Shown piece by piece: positions 44,879-56,611 of a DNA stretch of 64,000 bases. The position numbers and the translations under genes are program-made. Below the pieces are notes generated by a model. The model was not told the origin of the DNA. It saw only the letters and a list, made by a program, of their open reading frames with translations, and ran no database searches. The DNA is from Xenopus tropicalis (Eukaryota; Chordata; Amphibia; Anura; Pipidae). Each line of letters starts with the position of its first letter. Position 1 is the stretch's first letter. The stretch lies in contig NC_030680.2 in NCBI RefSeq assembly GCF_000004195.4, positions 149,958,045 through 150,022,044 on the forward strand, in the 5' to 3' direction.

Positions 44879-47800
44879 TTTCTATTTCACACACTTTCAA
44901 GGGGAAGTTAATCCCCTCATTGTTTTCTATTTCACACACTTTCAAGGGGAAGTTAATCCCCTCATTGTTTTCTATTTCACACACTTTCAAGGGGAAGTTA
45001 ATCCCATCATTGTTTTCTATTTCACACACTTTCAAGGGGAAGTTAATCCCATCATTGTTTTCTATTTCACACACTTTCAAGGGGAAGTTAATCCCCTCAT
45101 TGTTTTCTATTTCACACACTTTCAAGGGGAAGTTAATCCCCTCATTGTTTTCTATTTCACACACTTTCAAGGGGAAGTTAATCCCATCATTGTTTTCTAT
45201 TTCACACACTTTCAAGGGGAAGTTAATCCCATCATTGTTTTCTATTTCACACACTTTCAAGGGGAAGTTAATCCCCTCATTGTTTTCTATTTCACCCAGT
45301 TTCAAGGGGAAGTTAATCCCATCATTGTTTTCTATTTCACACATTTTCAAGGGGAAGTTAATCCCCTCATTGGTTTCTATTTCACCCAGTTTCAAGGGGA
45401 AGTTAATCCCATCATTGTTTTCTATTTCACACATTTTCAAGGGGAAGTTAATCCCCTCATTGGTTTCTATTTCACCCAGTTTCAAGGGGAAGTTAATCCC
45501 ATCATTGTTTTCTATTTCACACATTTTCAAGGGGAAGTTAATCCCATCATTGTTTTCTATTTCACACATTTTCAAGGGGAAGTTAATCCCCTCATTGGTT
45601 TCTATTTCACCCAGTTTCAAGGGGAAGTTAATCCCATCATTGTTTTCTATTTCACCCAGTTTCAAGGGGAAGTTAATCCCATCATTGTTTTCTATTTCAC
45701 ACACTTTCAAGGGGAAGTTAATCCCCTCATTGTTTTCTATTTCACACACTTTCAAGGGGAAGTTAATCCCCTCATTGTTTTCTATTTCACACACTTTCAA
45801 GGGGAAGTTAATCCCCTCATTGTTTTCTATTTCACACACTTTCAAGGGGAAGTTAATCCCCTCATTGTTTTCTTTTTCACACACTTTCAAGGGGAAGTTA
45901 ATCCCATCATTGTTTTCTATTTCACACACTTTCAAGGGGAAGTTAATCCCATCATTGTTTTCTATTTCACACACTTTCAAGGGGAAGTTAATCCCATCAT
46001 TGTTTTCTATTTCACACATTTTCAAGGGGAAGTTAATCCCATCATTGTTTTCTATTTCACACATTTTCAAGGGGAAGTTAATCCCATCATTGTTTTCTAT
46101 TTCACACATTTTCAAGGGGAAGTTAATCCCATCATTGTTTTCTATTTCACCCAGTTTCAAGGGGAAGTTAATCCCATCATTGTTTTCTATTTCACCCAGT
46201 TTCATGGGGAAGTTAATCCCCTCATTGTTTTCTATTTCACCCAGTTTCATGGGGAAGTTAATCCCCTCATTGTTTTCTATTTCACCCAGTTTCAAGGGGA
46301 AGTTAATCCCATCATTGTTTTCTATTTCACACATTTTCAAGGGGAAGTTAATCCCCTCATTGTTTTCTATTTCACACACTTTCAAGGGGAAGTTAATCCC
46401 ATCATTGTTTTCTATTTCACACATTTTCAAGGGGAAGTTAATCCCATCATTGTTTTCTATTTCACACATTTTCAAGGGGAAGTTAATCCCCTCATTGTTT
46501 TCTATTTCACACATTTTCAAGGGGAAGTTAATCCCATCATTGTTTTCTATTTCACACATTTTCAAGGGGAAGTTAATCCCATCATTGTTTTCTATTTCAC
46601 ACATTTTCAAGGGGAAGTTAATCCCCTCATTGTTTTCTATTTCACCCAGTTTCAAGGGGAAGTTAATCCCATCATTGTTTTCTATGTCACACATTTTCAA
46701 GGGGAAGTTAATCCCCTCATTGTTTTCTATTTCACCCAGTTTCAAGGGGAAGTTAATCCCATCATTGTTTTCTATTTCACACAGTTTCAAGGGGAAGTTA
46801 ATCCCATCATTGTTTTCTATTTCACACATTTTCAAGGGGAAGTTAATCCCCTCATTGTTTTCTATTTCACCCAGTTTCAAGGGGAAGTTAATCCCATCAT
46901 TGTTTTCTATTTCACACAGTTTCAAGGGGAAGTTAATCCCCTCGTTGTTTTCTATTTCACCCAGTTTCAGGGGGAAGTTAATCCCATCATTGTTTTCTAT
47001 TTCACACACTTTCAAGGGGAAGTTAATCCCATCATTGTTTTCTATTTCACACACTTTCAAGGGGAAGTTAATCCCCTCGTTGTTTTCTATTTCACTCAGT
47101 TTCAGGGGGAAGTTAATCCCATCATTGTTTTCTATTTCACACACTTTCAAGGGGAAGTTAATCCCATCATTGTTTTCTATTTCACACACTTTCAAGGGGA
47201 AGTTAATCCCCTCGTTGTTTTCTATTTCACACACTTTCAAGGGGAAGTTAATCCCCTCGTTGTTTTCTATTTCACACATTTTCAAGGGGAAGTTAATCCC
47301 ATCATTGTTTTCTATTTCACACACTTTCAAGGGGAAGTTAATCCCATCATTGTTTTCTATTTCACACACTTTCAAGGGGAAGTTAATCCCCTCGTTGTTT
47401 TCTATTTCACTCAGTTTCAGGGGGAAGTTAATCCCATCATTGTTTTCTATTTCACACACTTTCAAGGGGAAGTTAATCCCATCATTGTTTTCTATTTCAC
47501 ACACTTTCAAGGGGAAGTTAATCCCATCATTGTTTTCTATTTCACACACTTTCAAGGGGAAGTTAATCCCATCATTGTTTTCTATTTCACACACTTTCAA
47601 GGGGAAGTTAATCCCCTCGTTGTTTTCTATTTCACACATTTTCAAGGGGAAGTTAATCCCATCATTGTTTTCTATTTCACACACTTTCAAGGGGAAGTTA
47701 ATCCCATCATTGTTTTCTATTTCACACACTTTCAAGGGGAAGTTAATCCCCTCGTTGTTTTCTATTTCACTCAGTTTCAGGGGGAAGTTAATCCCATCAT

Positions 47801-48135
47801 TGTTTTCTATTTCACACACTTTCAAGGGGAAGTTAATCCCATCATTGTTTTCTATTTCACACACTTTCAAGGGGAAGTTAATCCCATCATTGTTTTCTAT
47901 TTCACACACTTTCAAGGGGAAGTTAATCCCCTCGTTGTTTTCTATTTCACACATTTTCAAGGGGAAGTTAATCCCCTCGTTGTTTTCTATTTCACACATT
48001 TTCAAGGGGAAGTTAATCCCCTCGTTGTTTTCTATTTCACACACTTTCAAGGGGAAGTTAATCCCATCATTGTTTCTATTTCACACACTTTCAAGGGGAA
48101 GTTAATCCCCTCATTGTTTTCTATTTCACGCACTT
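44879..48135. repeat. giant 45-bp tandem repeat, about 72 copies
   Basis: The unit is ttcaaggggaagttaatccc, then atcattgttttctatttcac and one of cacac, cacat, ccagt or tcagt. The variants form higher-order blocks: the ttcactcagtttcaggggg variant recurs near 47091, 47406 and 47766, spaced 315 and 360 bp (7 and 8 units). Frames over 1000 codons are open on both strands; these are artefacts. Confidence 0.97.
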
Positions 48136-48198
48136 TCTAGGTCTTTTAAAGGACATGTCCTTTATTATAATATAAAGGGGTGGGGCTTGAGTTCTTAC

Positions 48199-48244
48199 CA
48201 TTCGTCGGCTAAAGAAACATCCGGGTGTTCGAGATCGTGCAGCC
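48199..48244 (-). CDS. cacna2d3: cacna2d3 microexon-sized exon (5th visible)
   Basis: At 46 nt this is the shortest coding exon in the window. It encodes GLHDLEHPDVSLADE and two bases of a tryptophan codon. The acceptor is aacacag and the donor gtaaga. It sits between two very large minisatellites: the 45-bp array starts about 65 bp to its left (downstream in the transcript) and the 33-bp CCAAT arrays about 400 bp to its right (upstream). I identified it because it joins the flanking exons in phase and fits the family sequence. Confidence 0.92.
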
Positions 48245-48658
48245 CTGTGTTTGAGATACACATTATATATTAGTGAGACGGCTCTTGAGTCGCTGGAATT
48301 GAAAGTAAATACACAATTACAAGTTCTGACACACATTTAATCATTAGTCATTAGGATTCGGCCAAGATTTAGCCTCCATGCCTCTGGCCGAACCCAATCC
48401 AAGCCTTTCCTTGTGCTAATCTGCATATGCAAATTAGGATTTGGGTTCAATTCGTTACTCCGGTTCAGCCGGATCCTAAAATAGTGAATTTGGTGCATCA
48501 GGGGTGGGGGTGTGACACTGGGGGTGGGCACAATGATGTTGGGCGGGGTTATGGCACAAGGGGCGGGGTTATTGGTTCACTTACATGCAATTGGATTTCT
48601 GTCCAGTTTCCTTAACATTTAAAACCAGACGGAATGTTTCAAACTGAATGTTCAATTC
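48245..48658. other. intronic sequence with a transposon fragment
   Basis: 48345-48505 matches the AGGGATGCACCAAATCC-type MITE in reverse (attaggattcggccaagatt ... gaatttggtgcatca). Nothing else recognised. Confidence 0.5.
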
Positions 48659-50458
48659 AATAATGAGAACTAACTAACGGGGCTAACCAATCATAATGAG
48701 AACTAACTAATTGGGCTAACCAATCATAATGAGAACTAACTAACTGGGCTAACCAATCATAATGAGAACTAACTGGGCTAACCAATCATAATGAGAACTA
48801 ACTAACTGGGCTAACCAATCATAATGAGAACTAACTAACTGGGCTAACCAATCATAATGAGAACTAACTAACTGGGCTAACCAATCATAATGAGAACTAA
48901 CTAACGGGGCTAACCAATCATAATGAGAACTAACTAACTGGGCTAACCAATCATAATGACAACTAACTAACGGGGCTAACCAATCATAATGAGAACTAAC
49001 TAACTGGGCTAACCAATCATAATGACAACTAACTAACGGGGCTAACCAATCATAATGAGAACTAACTAACGGGGCTAACCAATCATAATGAGAACTAACT
49101 AACTGGGCTAACCAATCATAATGAGAACTAACTAACGGGGCTAACCAATCATAATGAGAACTAACTAACGGGGCTAACCAATCATAATGAGAACTAACTA
49201 ACTGGGCTAACCAATCATAATGAGAACTAACTAACTGGGCTAACCAATCATAATGAGAACTAACTAACGGGGCTAACCAATCATAATGAGAACTAACTAA
49301 CTGGGCTAACCAATCATAATGACAACTAACTAACGGGGCTAACCAATCATAATGAGAACTAACTAACTGGGCTAACCAATCATAATGAGAACTAACTAAC
49401 TGGGCTAACCAATCATAATGAGAACTAACTAACGGGGCTAACCAATCATAATGAGAACTAACTAACGGGGCTAACCAATCATAATGAGAACTAACTAACG
49501 GGGCTAACCAATCATAATGAGAACTAACTAACGGGGCTAACCAATCATAATGAGAACTAACTAACTGGGCTAACCAATCATAATGAGAACTAACTAACTG
49601 GGCTAACCAATCATAATGAGAACTAACTAACTGGGCTAACCAATCATAATGAGAACTAACTAACTGGGCTAACCAATCATAATGAGAACTAACGGGGCTA
49701 ACCAATCATAATGAGAACTAACTAACGGGGGGCTAACCAATCATAATGAGAACTAACTAACTGGGCTAACCAATCATAATGAGAACTAACTAACTGGGCT
49801 AACCAATCATAATGAGAACTAACTAACTGGGCTAACCAATCATAATGAGAACTAACTAACTGGGGCTAACCAATCATAATGAGAACTAACTAACTGGGGC
49901 TAACCAATCATAATGAGAACTAACTAACGGGCTAACCAATCATAATGAGAACTAACTAACGGGGCTAACCAATCATAATGAGAACTAACTAACTGGGCTA
50001 ACCAATCATAATGAGAACTAACTAACTGGGCTAACCAATCATAATGAGAACTAACTAACTGGGCTAACCAATCATAATGAGAACTAACTAACGGGGCTAA
50101 CCAATCATAATGAGAACTAACTAACTGGGCTAACCAATCATAATGAGAACTAACTAACGGGGCTAACCAATCATAATGAGAACTAACTAACGGGGCTAAC
50201 CAATCATAATGAGAACTAACTAACTGGGCTAACCAATCATAATGAGAACTAACTGGGCTAACCAATCACAATGAGAACTAACTAACTGGGCTAACCAATC
50301 ATAATGAGAACTAACTGGGCTAACCAATCATAATGAGAACTAACTAACTGGGCTAACCAATCATAATGAGAACTAACTGGGCTAACCAATCATAATGAGA
50401 ACTAACTAACTGGGCTAACCAATCATAATGAGAACTAACTGGGCTAACCAATCATAAT
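48659..50458. repeat. 33-bp CCAAT-box tandem repeat, variant 1, about 55 copies
   Basis: The unit is gctaaccaatcataatgaga followed by actaactaactgg or actaactaacggg; some units are shortened to 29 bp. Each contains TAACCAATCA, which fits the NF-Y consensus in full. Confidence 0.97.
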
Positions 50459-52478
50459 GAGAACTAAGTATCTCAGCTAACCAATCATAAAGAGAACTAA
50501 GTATCTCCGCTAACCAATCATAAAGAGAACTAAGTATCTCAGCTAACCAATCATAATGAGAACTAAGTATCTCAGCTAACCAATCATAATGAGAACTAAG
50601 TATCTCAGCTAACCAATCATAATGAGAACTAAGTATCTCAGCTAACCAATCATAATGAGAACTAGGTATCTCAGCTAACCAATCATAAAGAGAACTAAGT
50701 ATCTCAGCTAACCAATCATAAAGAGAACTAAGTATCTCAGCTAACCAATCATAATGAGAACTAGGTATCTCAGCTAACCAATCATAATGAGAACTAAGTA
50801 TCTCAGCTAACCAATCATAATGAGAACTAGGTATCTCAGCTAACCAATCATAATGAGAACTAAGTATCTCAGCTAACCAATCATAATGAGAACTAAGTAT
50901 CTCAGCTAACCAATCATAATGAGAACTAGGTATCTCAGCTAACCAATCATAAAGAGAACTAAGTATCTCAGCTAACCAATCATAAAGAGAACTAAGTATC
51001 TCAGCTAACCAATCATAATGAGAACTAAGTATCTCAGCTAACCAATCATAAAGAGAACTAAGTATCTCAGCTAACCAATGATAAAGAGAACTAAGTATCT
51101 CAGCTAACCAATCATAAAGAGAACTAAGTATCTCAGCTAACCAATCATAAAGAGAACTAAGTATCTCCGCTAACCAATCATAAAGAGAACTAAGTATCTC
51201 AGCTAACCAATGATAAAGAGAACTAAGTATCTCAGCTAACCAATCATAAAGAGAACTAAGTATCTCAGATAACCAATCATAAAGAGAACTAAGTATCTCA
51301 GCTAACCAATCATAAAGAGAACTAAGTATCTCAGCTAACCAATCATAAAGAGAACTAAGTATCTCAGCTAACCAATCATAAAGAGAACTAAGTATCTCAG
51401 CTAACCAATCATAATGAGAACTAAGTATCTCAGCTAACCAATCATAATGAGAACTAAGTATCTCAGATAACCAATCATAATGAGAACTAAGTATCTCAGA
51501 TAACCAATCATAATGAGAACTAAGTATCTCAGATAACCAATCATAATGAGAACTAAGTATCTCAGATAACCAATCATAATGAGAACTAAGTATCTCAGCT
51601 AACCAATCATAATGAGAACTAAGTATCTCAGATAACCAATCATAAAGAGAACTAAGTATCTCAGCTAACCAATCATAATGAGAACTAAGTATCTCAGCTA
51701 ACCAATCATAATGAGAACTAAGTATCTCAGATAACCAATCATAAAGAGAACTAAGTATCTCAGCTAACCAATCATAAAGAGAACTAAGTATCTCCGCTAA
51801 CCAATCATAAAGAGAACTAAGTATCTCCGCTAACCAATCATAAAGAGAACTAAGTATCTCAGCTAACCAATCATAAAGAGAACTAAGTATCTCCGCTAAC
51901 CAATCATAAAGAGAACTAAGTATCTCAGCTAACCAATGATAAAGAGAACTAAGTATCTCAGCTAACCAATCATAAAGAGAACTAAGTATCTCAGATAACC
52001 AATCATAAAGAGAACTAAGTATCTCAGCTAACCAATGATAAAGAGAACTAAGTATCTCAGCTAACCAATCATAAAGAGAACTAAGTATCTCAGATAACCA
52101 ATCATAAAGAGAACTAAGTATCTCAGCTAACCAATCATAAAGAGAACTAAGTATCTCAGCTAACCAATCATAAAGAGAACTAAGTATCTCAGCTAACCAA
52201 TCATAAAGAGAACTAAGTATCTCAGATAACCAATCATAAAGAGAACTAAGTATCTCAGCTAACCAATCATAAAGAGAACTAAGTATCTCAGATAACCAAT
52301 CATAAAGAGAACTAAGTATCTCAGATAACCAATCATAAAGAGAACTAAGTATCTCAGCTAACCAATCATAATGAGAACTAGGTATCTCAGCTAACCAATC
52401 ATAATGAGAACTAGGTATCTCAGCTAACCAATCATAAAGAGAACTAGGTATCTCAGCTAACCAATCATAATGAGAATT
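50459..52478. repeat. 33-bp CCAAT-box tandem repeat, variant 2, about 61 copies
   Basis: The unit is gctaaccaatcataaagaga followed by actaagtatctca. It shares the first 23 bases with variant 1 but has a different tail. The switch at 50459 is abrupt. A few units carry gataaccaatc or ccaatgat. Confidence 0.97.
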
Positions 52479-53697
52479 AACTATAAGTATCTTTAGAATG
52501 GGAATTGCCACGGTTTTGTCACATAATAAATGGCAGAAAAGTAGCGTTTTTTTTTTAACACATTATGGTTTTTGGCGTCAAAAAACCTGAACCAAAAAAA
52601 TCCAGTTTTTGTAACTGCCCCCCTGTAAGTTCTGTCCGTCAAGGTCCGACTGGGTTTTTCCTGGTGGACCCAATACTCGCCGGGTTCTTCCCTGGGCCAC
52701 TGCTCCTCCTCCATTTAATTTACACATGCTCAGGGGTTGGGCAGTCGGTGGGGGCCCCTGCAGGGGGTGCGGAGGCTGTGGCAGAGCCCCCCCCCCAAGT
52801 CCAATGCTGCTCTCTGTGCAAAGCCTCCCCCCCAAGCGTAACTGTCCCCCTGCTCACGTATGTATTAAAGCTCTCATGTACCATTTGGACTCCCAGTGGA
52901 GCCGAGAGACGGGTCGGGGAAATAAAGAGACGCTCTGCAGCGAGATATCAGCTCCAAACCCAAAGCAACGAGAGCGGCCAACATTCCTTTCCACTTAACT
53001 CAAGCTGGATGGGGCGGCGTGCCAAGGTAGCGCCGGAGCAAGTGCCTCGGGCCATTGGCCCAGTTTCAGGAGCTGATATAACGTATCACTAAATACTCCC
53101 AGCAATTACAGATAAGGGCAGAGAAAGGAAACCGAGATAATGGAAACGCAGCCAATCAGCAGCTGCTATAAGATAGGAACTAATTAAAGCCGGAGCGGCA
53201 GATCCGTATCATTGGCCGGTGCCGAGTGGGTTTGGGATTCCCAAATGGGTCGGACGCCGCTGAGTGTAATTAGCAGTTTGCTAAACAATCACAATTAGGG
53301 GATCCATGGAGTCGTCTGCGGCAAATGTTTCCAGCTTTGCGGTTATGCCGGGGCTGCCAGGCCTCTGTTTGCCTCCATCTCGGTGAAGGGAGAATTTTAG
53401 AAGCGTTGCTATTGGTGGGTCTGAGTCTCTATCTAACCTAAAGCATCTGTATCAATGGGTAAAGGTGGCCAATTCCAACTCAGCAGCTTATCTGCCAGTG
53501 TATGGGCCCCCCCCGACTCATATCCGGCCTAAAATTGTCCAGATCTCGATGGGGCAGGTTTGATTTGCCGTCGGATCGGGGCTGCAGTAGTAGCCTGAGG
53601 CATAGAGGCGGGGCAGGCAATATATGATTGACAGCTCAAATTGTGAATGACAATTACTTTCACTTTCCATTCTGCACTTGCTGGAGGAGTCACTTAC
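52479..53697. other. intronic sequence, no gene seen
   Basis: 52635-52800 is a GC-rich dispersed repeat. 53463-53580 resembles the AAAGGTGG-type MITE and 53600-53632 is a half-hairpin segment. 52850-53400 looks non-repetitive. Confidence 0.4.
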
Positions 53698-53765
53698 CTT
53701 CCTCTATAGTCACATTCCCTCTGAAGAAATACTTCCCGTGCCCCCTGGAGAGGACGACACCCAAG
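53698..53765 (-). CDS. cacna2d3: cacna2d3 exon (4th visible)
   Basis: This 68-nt exon first completes the split serine and then reads LGVVLSRGHGKYFFRGNVTI followed by EE, ending with one base of a glycine codon. The acceptor is ccgcag and the donor gtaagtg. NVT is a possible N-glycosylation site. The LGVxLSRGHG motif is conserved across alpha2delta subunits. Confidence 0.94.
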
Positions 53766-53892
53766 CTGCGGGATTAACGTACAGATAAGTCAGTGTCTCT
53801 GTGTGGAACCGGGGGCACGGGGCAATTTAACCATCAACATGTAACGGACATTGAGCTCTGGGTTCTAATGATCAAAGAAGGAGCTTTTCCTA

Positions 53893-54125
53893 CATCATTA
53901 GTTACTGTTACTTCTTATAACGTATCTTTCTATTCAGCCCCTCTCCTATCCCTATAACAGTCTCTCATTCAAACCACTCCCTGGTTGCCAAGGTAATTTG
54001 GACCCTAGCAACCAGATACTGAAGAGCTGCTGAATGATTACTGAATTAAACAACTATAAATAATAAAAAATGAAGACCAATTGCAAATTGTCTCAGAATA
54101 CTAAACGGTAACTCAAAGGTGAACA
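53893..54125 (+). mobile_element. MITE family B, partial, within the 465-nt intron
   Basis: It has tattcagcccctctcctatc, ggttgccaaggtaatttgga, agaccaattgcaaattgtct and a right end aactcaaaggtgaacagttt. It makes up half of the intron between the third and fourth visible exons. Confidence 0.65.
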
Positions 54126-54230
54126 GTTTACAGAAACTAATAAACTATCCTCCTTTGATTTATTGCTGAGTGATTGCCCCCCCTTATATAAACCCACCCC
54201 GGGGGGTACAAAGCTTACAGTTAAACGTAC

Positions 54231-54292
54231 CTGAACGGCGTGCCCTTTATATCCGTGTAGTAATAGTCGTTCGTCATGACCAACACGCGTTT
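54231..54292 (-). CDS. cacna2d3: cacna2d3 exon (3rd visible)
   Basis: This 62-nt exon encodes KRVLVMTNDYYYTDIKGTPF plus two bases (AG) of a split serine codon completed by the next exon. The acceptor is atttccag and the donor gtacgt. The tyrosine-rich TNDYYYTDI core followed by GTPFS is characteristic of alpha2delta-3 and -4 and marks the start of the second Cache-like segment. Confidence 0.94.
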
Positions 54293-54385
54293 CTGGAAAT
54301 ATTCAAACACAGGGAACATTTGGCGCCGTCGGACAGACCCGTCGGAATATAAAATCCCCCCCTTTTTACCAGTAAGATTTCTTAC

Positions 54386-54457
54386 CCCTTTGTCCACTGT
54401 CTTTTTGACTTCCATAGAAAATTTCTCTGTCTTCCTGTTGACCATGGCGTTGCGCAG
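54386..54457 (-). CDS. cacna2d3: cacna2d3 exon (2nd visible)
   Basis: This 72-nt exon encodes 24 residues running from LRNAMVNRKTEKFSME to VDKG. It is phase 0 at both ends and continues directly from EDRDDV of the preceding exon. The acceptor is cccccag and the donor gtaaga. The intron upstream (54458-59726) is 5.3 kb and filled with a telomere-like array and an expanded transposon. The intron downstream is only 93 nt, divisible by three and free of stops in this frame (see findings). Confidence 0.94.
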
Positions 54458-55147
54458 CTGGGGGAACAAAGCGATGGGTCACCGGTTGTACGTGGAGGGA
54501 AGATGGGATCTAGCCAGGATTTCCAGCATGTAGGCCCTGGGGGTTCCTAGCCCCTACACATACACTATAAGGAGATGGGGGGGCTGAGTGCTCAATGTTT
54601 GGGAATAAGGAGGCCCCGCTTACCCGGGACACTGAAACCTCATTTTATTTTATTGATACAGACACAATCCAAAATGGTCGTCATAAAAATAAGATTTGAA
54701 ACTGGAAGCATTAGCCAATAGGCCATAACCGTGGTGTAAATAGGCCCTTTGTCTCTCAGAGCGGCTACTGACGGGCGGCACGGCCAGCAGTTTTTCCCCC
54801 CCTGGCTAGTAGCCAACAAGCTCAGCACTAATGTAAAGCGAAAATCTCTGCCAACTCCCTGCTAACTCCCTGCCAACTCCCTGCAAGGCTGCCCTATGGG
54901 GAAGGTCCAGACTGACTGCCATTGGGGAAGTTTATTCTTTGGGTTCTGACCGTAGTCAGGTCCAGTAGCAAAAACTATAATGGCATCTTGCATAAAATGG
55001 AAGGGTTTCCTTACTATGCAGCGCAAGGTGCTTGGTGCAAAATATTTCCCAGCATGCCCGGGAGGCCCCAGCGAGACACACGTGACCAGTAGCTAATTAC
55101 TGCATAAGGGCAACAAACTAGAGAGAGGTGCAAGTGGACCCTCAAAA
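54458..55147. other. intronic sequence, no gene seen
   Basis: No exon or known element recognised, apart from a short aactccctgc triplication near 54850. Confidence 0.4.
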
Positions 55148-56611
55148 GTAGGGGGTTAAGGTTTTCCAGGTTAGGGTTGGGTGGGGGTTATGGTTTGTGG
55201 GTTGAGCGGGGGTTAGGGTTCTGCAGGTTATGGCTGGGCGGGGGTTCATTTTTTTGCAAGTTAGGGTTGGGCGGGGGTTAAGGTTTTGCAGGTTAGGGTT
55301 AGGCGGGGGTTAAGGTTTTGCAGGTTAGGGTTGGGCAGGGGTTAAGGTTTTGCAGGTTAGGGTTGGGCGGGGGTTAAGGTTTTGCAGGTTAGGGTTGGGC
55401 GGGGTTAAGGTTTTGCAGGTTAGGGTTGGGCAGGGGTTAAGGTTTTGCAGGTTAGGGTTGGGCGGGGGTTAAGGTTTTGCAGGTTAGGGTTGGGCGGGGG
55501 TTAAGGTTTTGCAGGTTAGGGTTGGGCGGGGGTTAAGGTTTTGCAGGTTAGGGTTGGGCGGGGGTTAAGGTTTTGCAGGTTAGGGTTGGGCGGGGGTTAA
55601 GGTTTTGCAGGTTAGGGTTGGGCGGGGGTTAAGGTTTTGCAGGTTAGGGTTGGGCGGGGGTTAGGGTTCTGCAGGTTAGGGTTGGGCGGGGGTTAAGGTT
55701 TTGCAGGTTAGGGCTGGTGGGGGTTAAGGATTTGTGGGTTAGGGTCGAGTGGGGGTTACGGTTTGTGGGTTAAGGTTGGGGGTTAACCTTTTGCTAGTTA
55801 TGATTGGGGGATGATTAAAGATTTGCAGGTTAAGGTCGGGTGGGGGTTAACCTTTTCCAGGTTAGGGTTGGGTGGTGGTTAAGGTTTTGCGGGTTAGGGT
55901 TGGGTGGTGGTTAAGGTTTTGCGGGTTAGGGTCAGGTGGGGGTTAAGGTTTGCGGGTTAGGGTGAGGGTTAACCTTTTGCAGGTTATGGTTGGGGGTGGG
56001 TTAAGCTTTTGCAGGTTATGGTTGGGGGCGGGTTAAGCTTTTGCAGGTTATGGTTGGGGGCGGGTTAAGCTTTTGCAGGTTATGGTTGGGGGCGGGTTAA
56101 GCTTTTGCAGGTTATGGTTGGGGGCGGGTTAAGCTTTTGCAGGTTATGGTCGGGTGAGGGTTAAGCTTTTGCAGGTTATGGTTGGGGGTGGGTTAAGCTT
56201 TTGCAGGTTATGGTTGGGGGCGGGTTAAGCTTTTGCAGGTTATGGTTGGGGGCGGGTTAAGCTTTTGCAGGTTATGGTTGGGGGCGGGTTAAGCTTTTGC
56301 AGGTTATGGTTGGGGGCGGGTTAAGCTTTTGCAGGTTATGGTTGGGGGTGGGTTAAGCTTTTGCAGGTTATGGTCGGGTGAGGGTTAAGCTTTTGCAGGT
56401 TATGGTTGGGGGTGGGTTAAGCTTTTGCAGGTTATGGTTGGGGGCGGGTTAAGCTTTTGCAGGTTATGGTCGGGTGAGGGTTAAGCTTTTGCAGGTTATG
56501 GTTGGGGGCGGGTTAAGCTTTTGCAGGTTATGGTCGGGTGAGGGTTAAGCTTTTGCAGGTTATGGTTGGGGGTGGGTTAAGCTTTTGCAGGTTATGGTTG
56601 GGGGCGGGTTA
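55148..56611 (+). repeat. 32-bp telomere-like tandem repeat, about 45 copies, two variants
   Basis: Variant 1 (about 55150-55960) has gcaggttagggttgggcggg followed by ggttaaggtttt; every unit contains GGTTAGGGTTGGG. Variant 2 (about 55985-56611) has gcaggttatggttgggggcg followed by ggttaagctttt, with AAGCTT in each unit. G-runs are on the plus strand. Confidence 0.95.

Noticed and set aside
44847..48105. Overlapping open frames of more than 1000 codons on both strands
   Set aside because: They come from a stop-free 45-bp repeat. The frames are open on both strands, have no non-repetitive domain, and the region is intronic to cacna2d3.
48659..52478. CRISPR-like array
   Set aside because: Units are contiguous with no unique spacers, there are no cas genes, and the context is a vertebrate intron.
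50415..52511. Minus-strand frame of about 700 codons with SSLYDWLAEIL repeats
   Set aside because: It is a translation of the 33-bp CCAAT array; the ends coincide with the array limits and no unique domain is attached.
55148..56611. Real chromosome end
   Set aside because: The unit is 32 bp rather than pure TTAGGG and cacna2d3 exons lie on both sides, so the array is interstitial.
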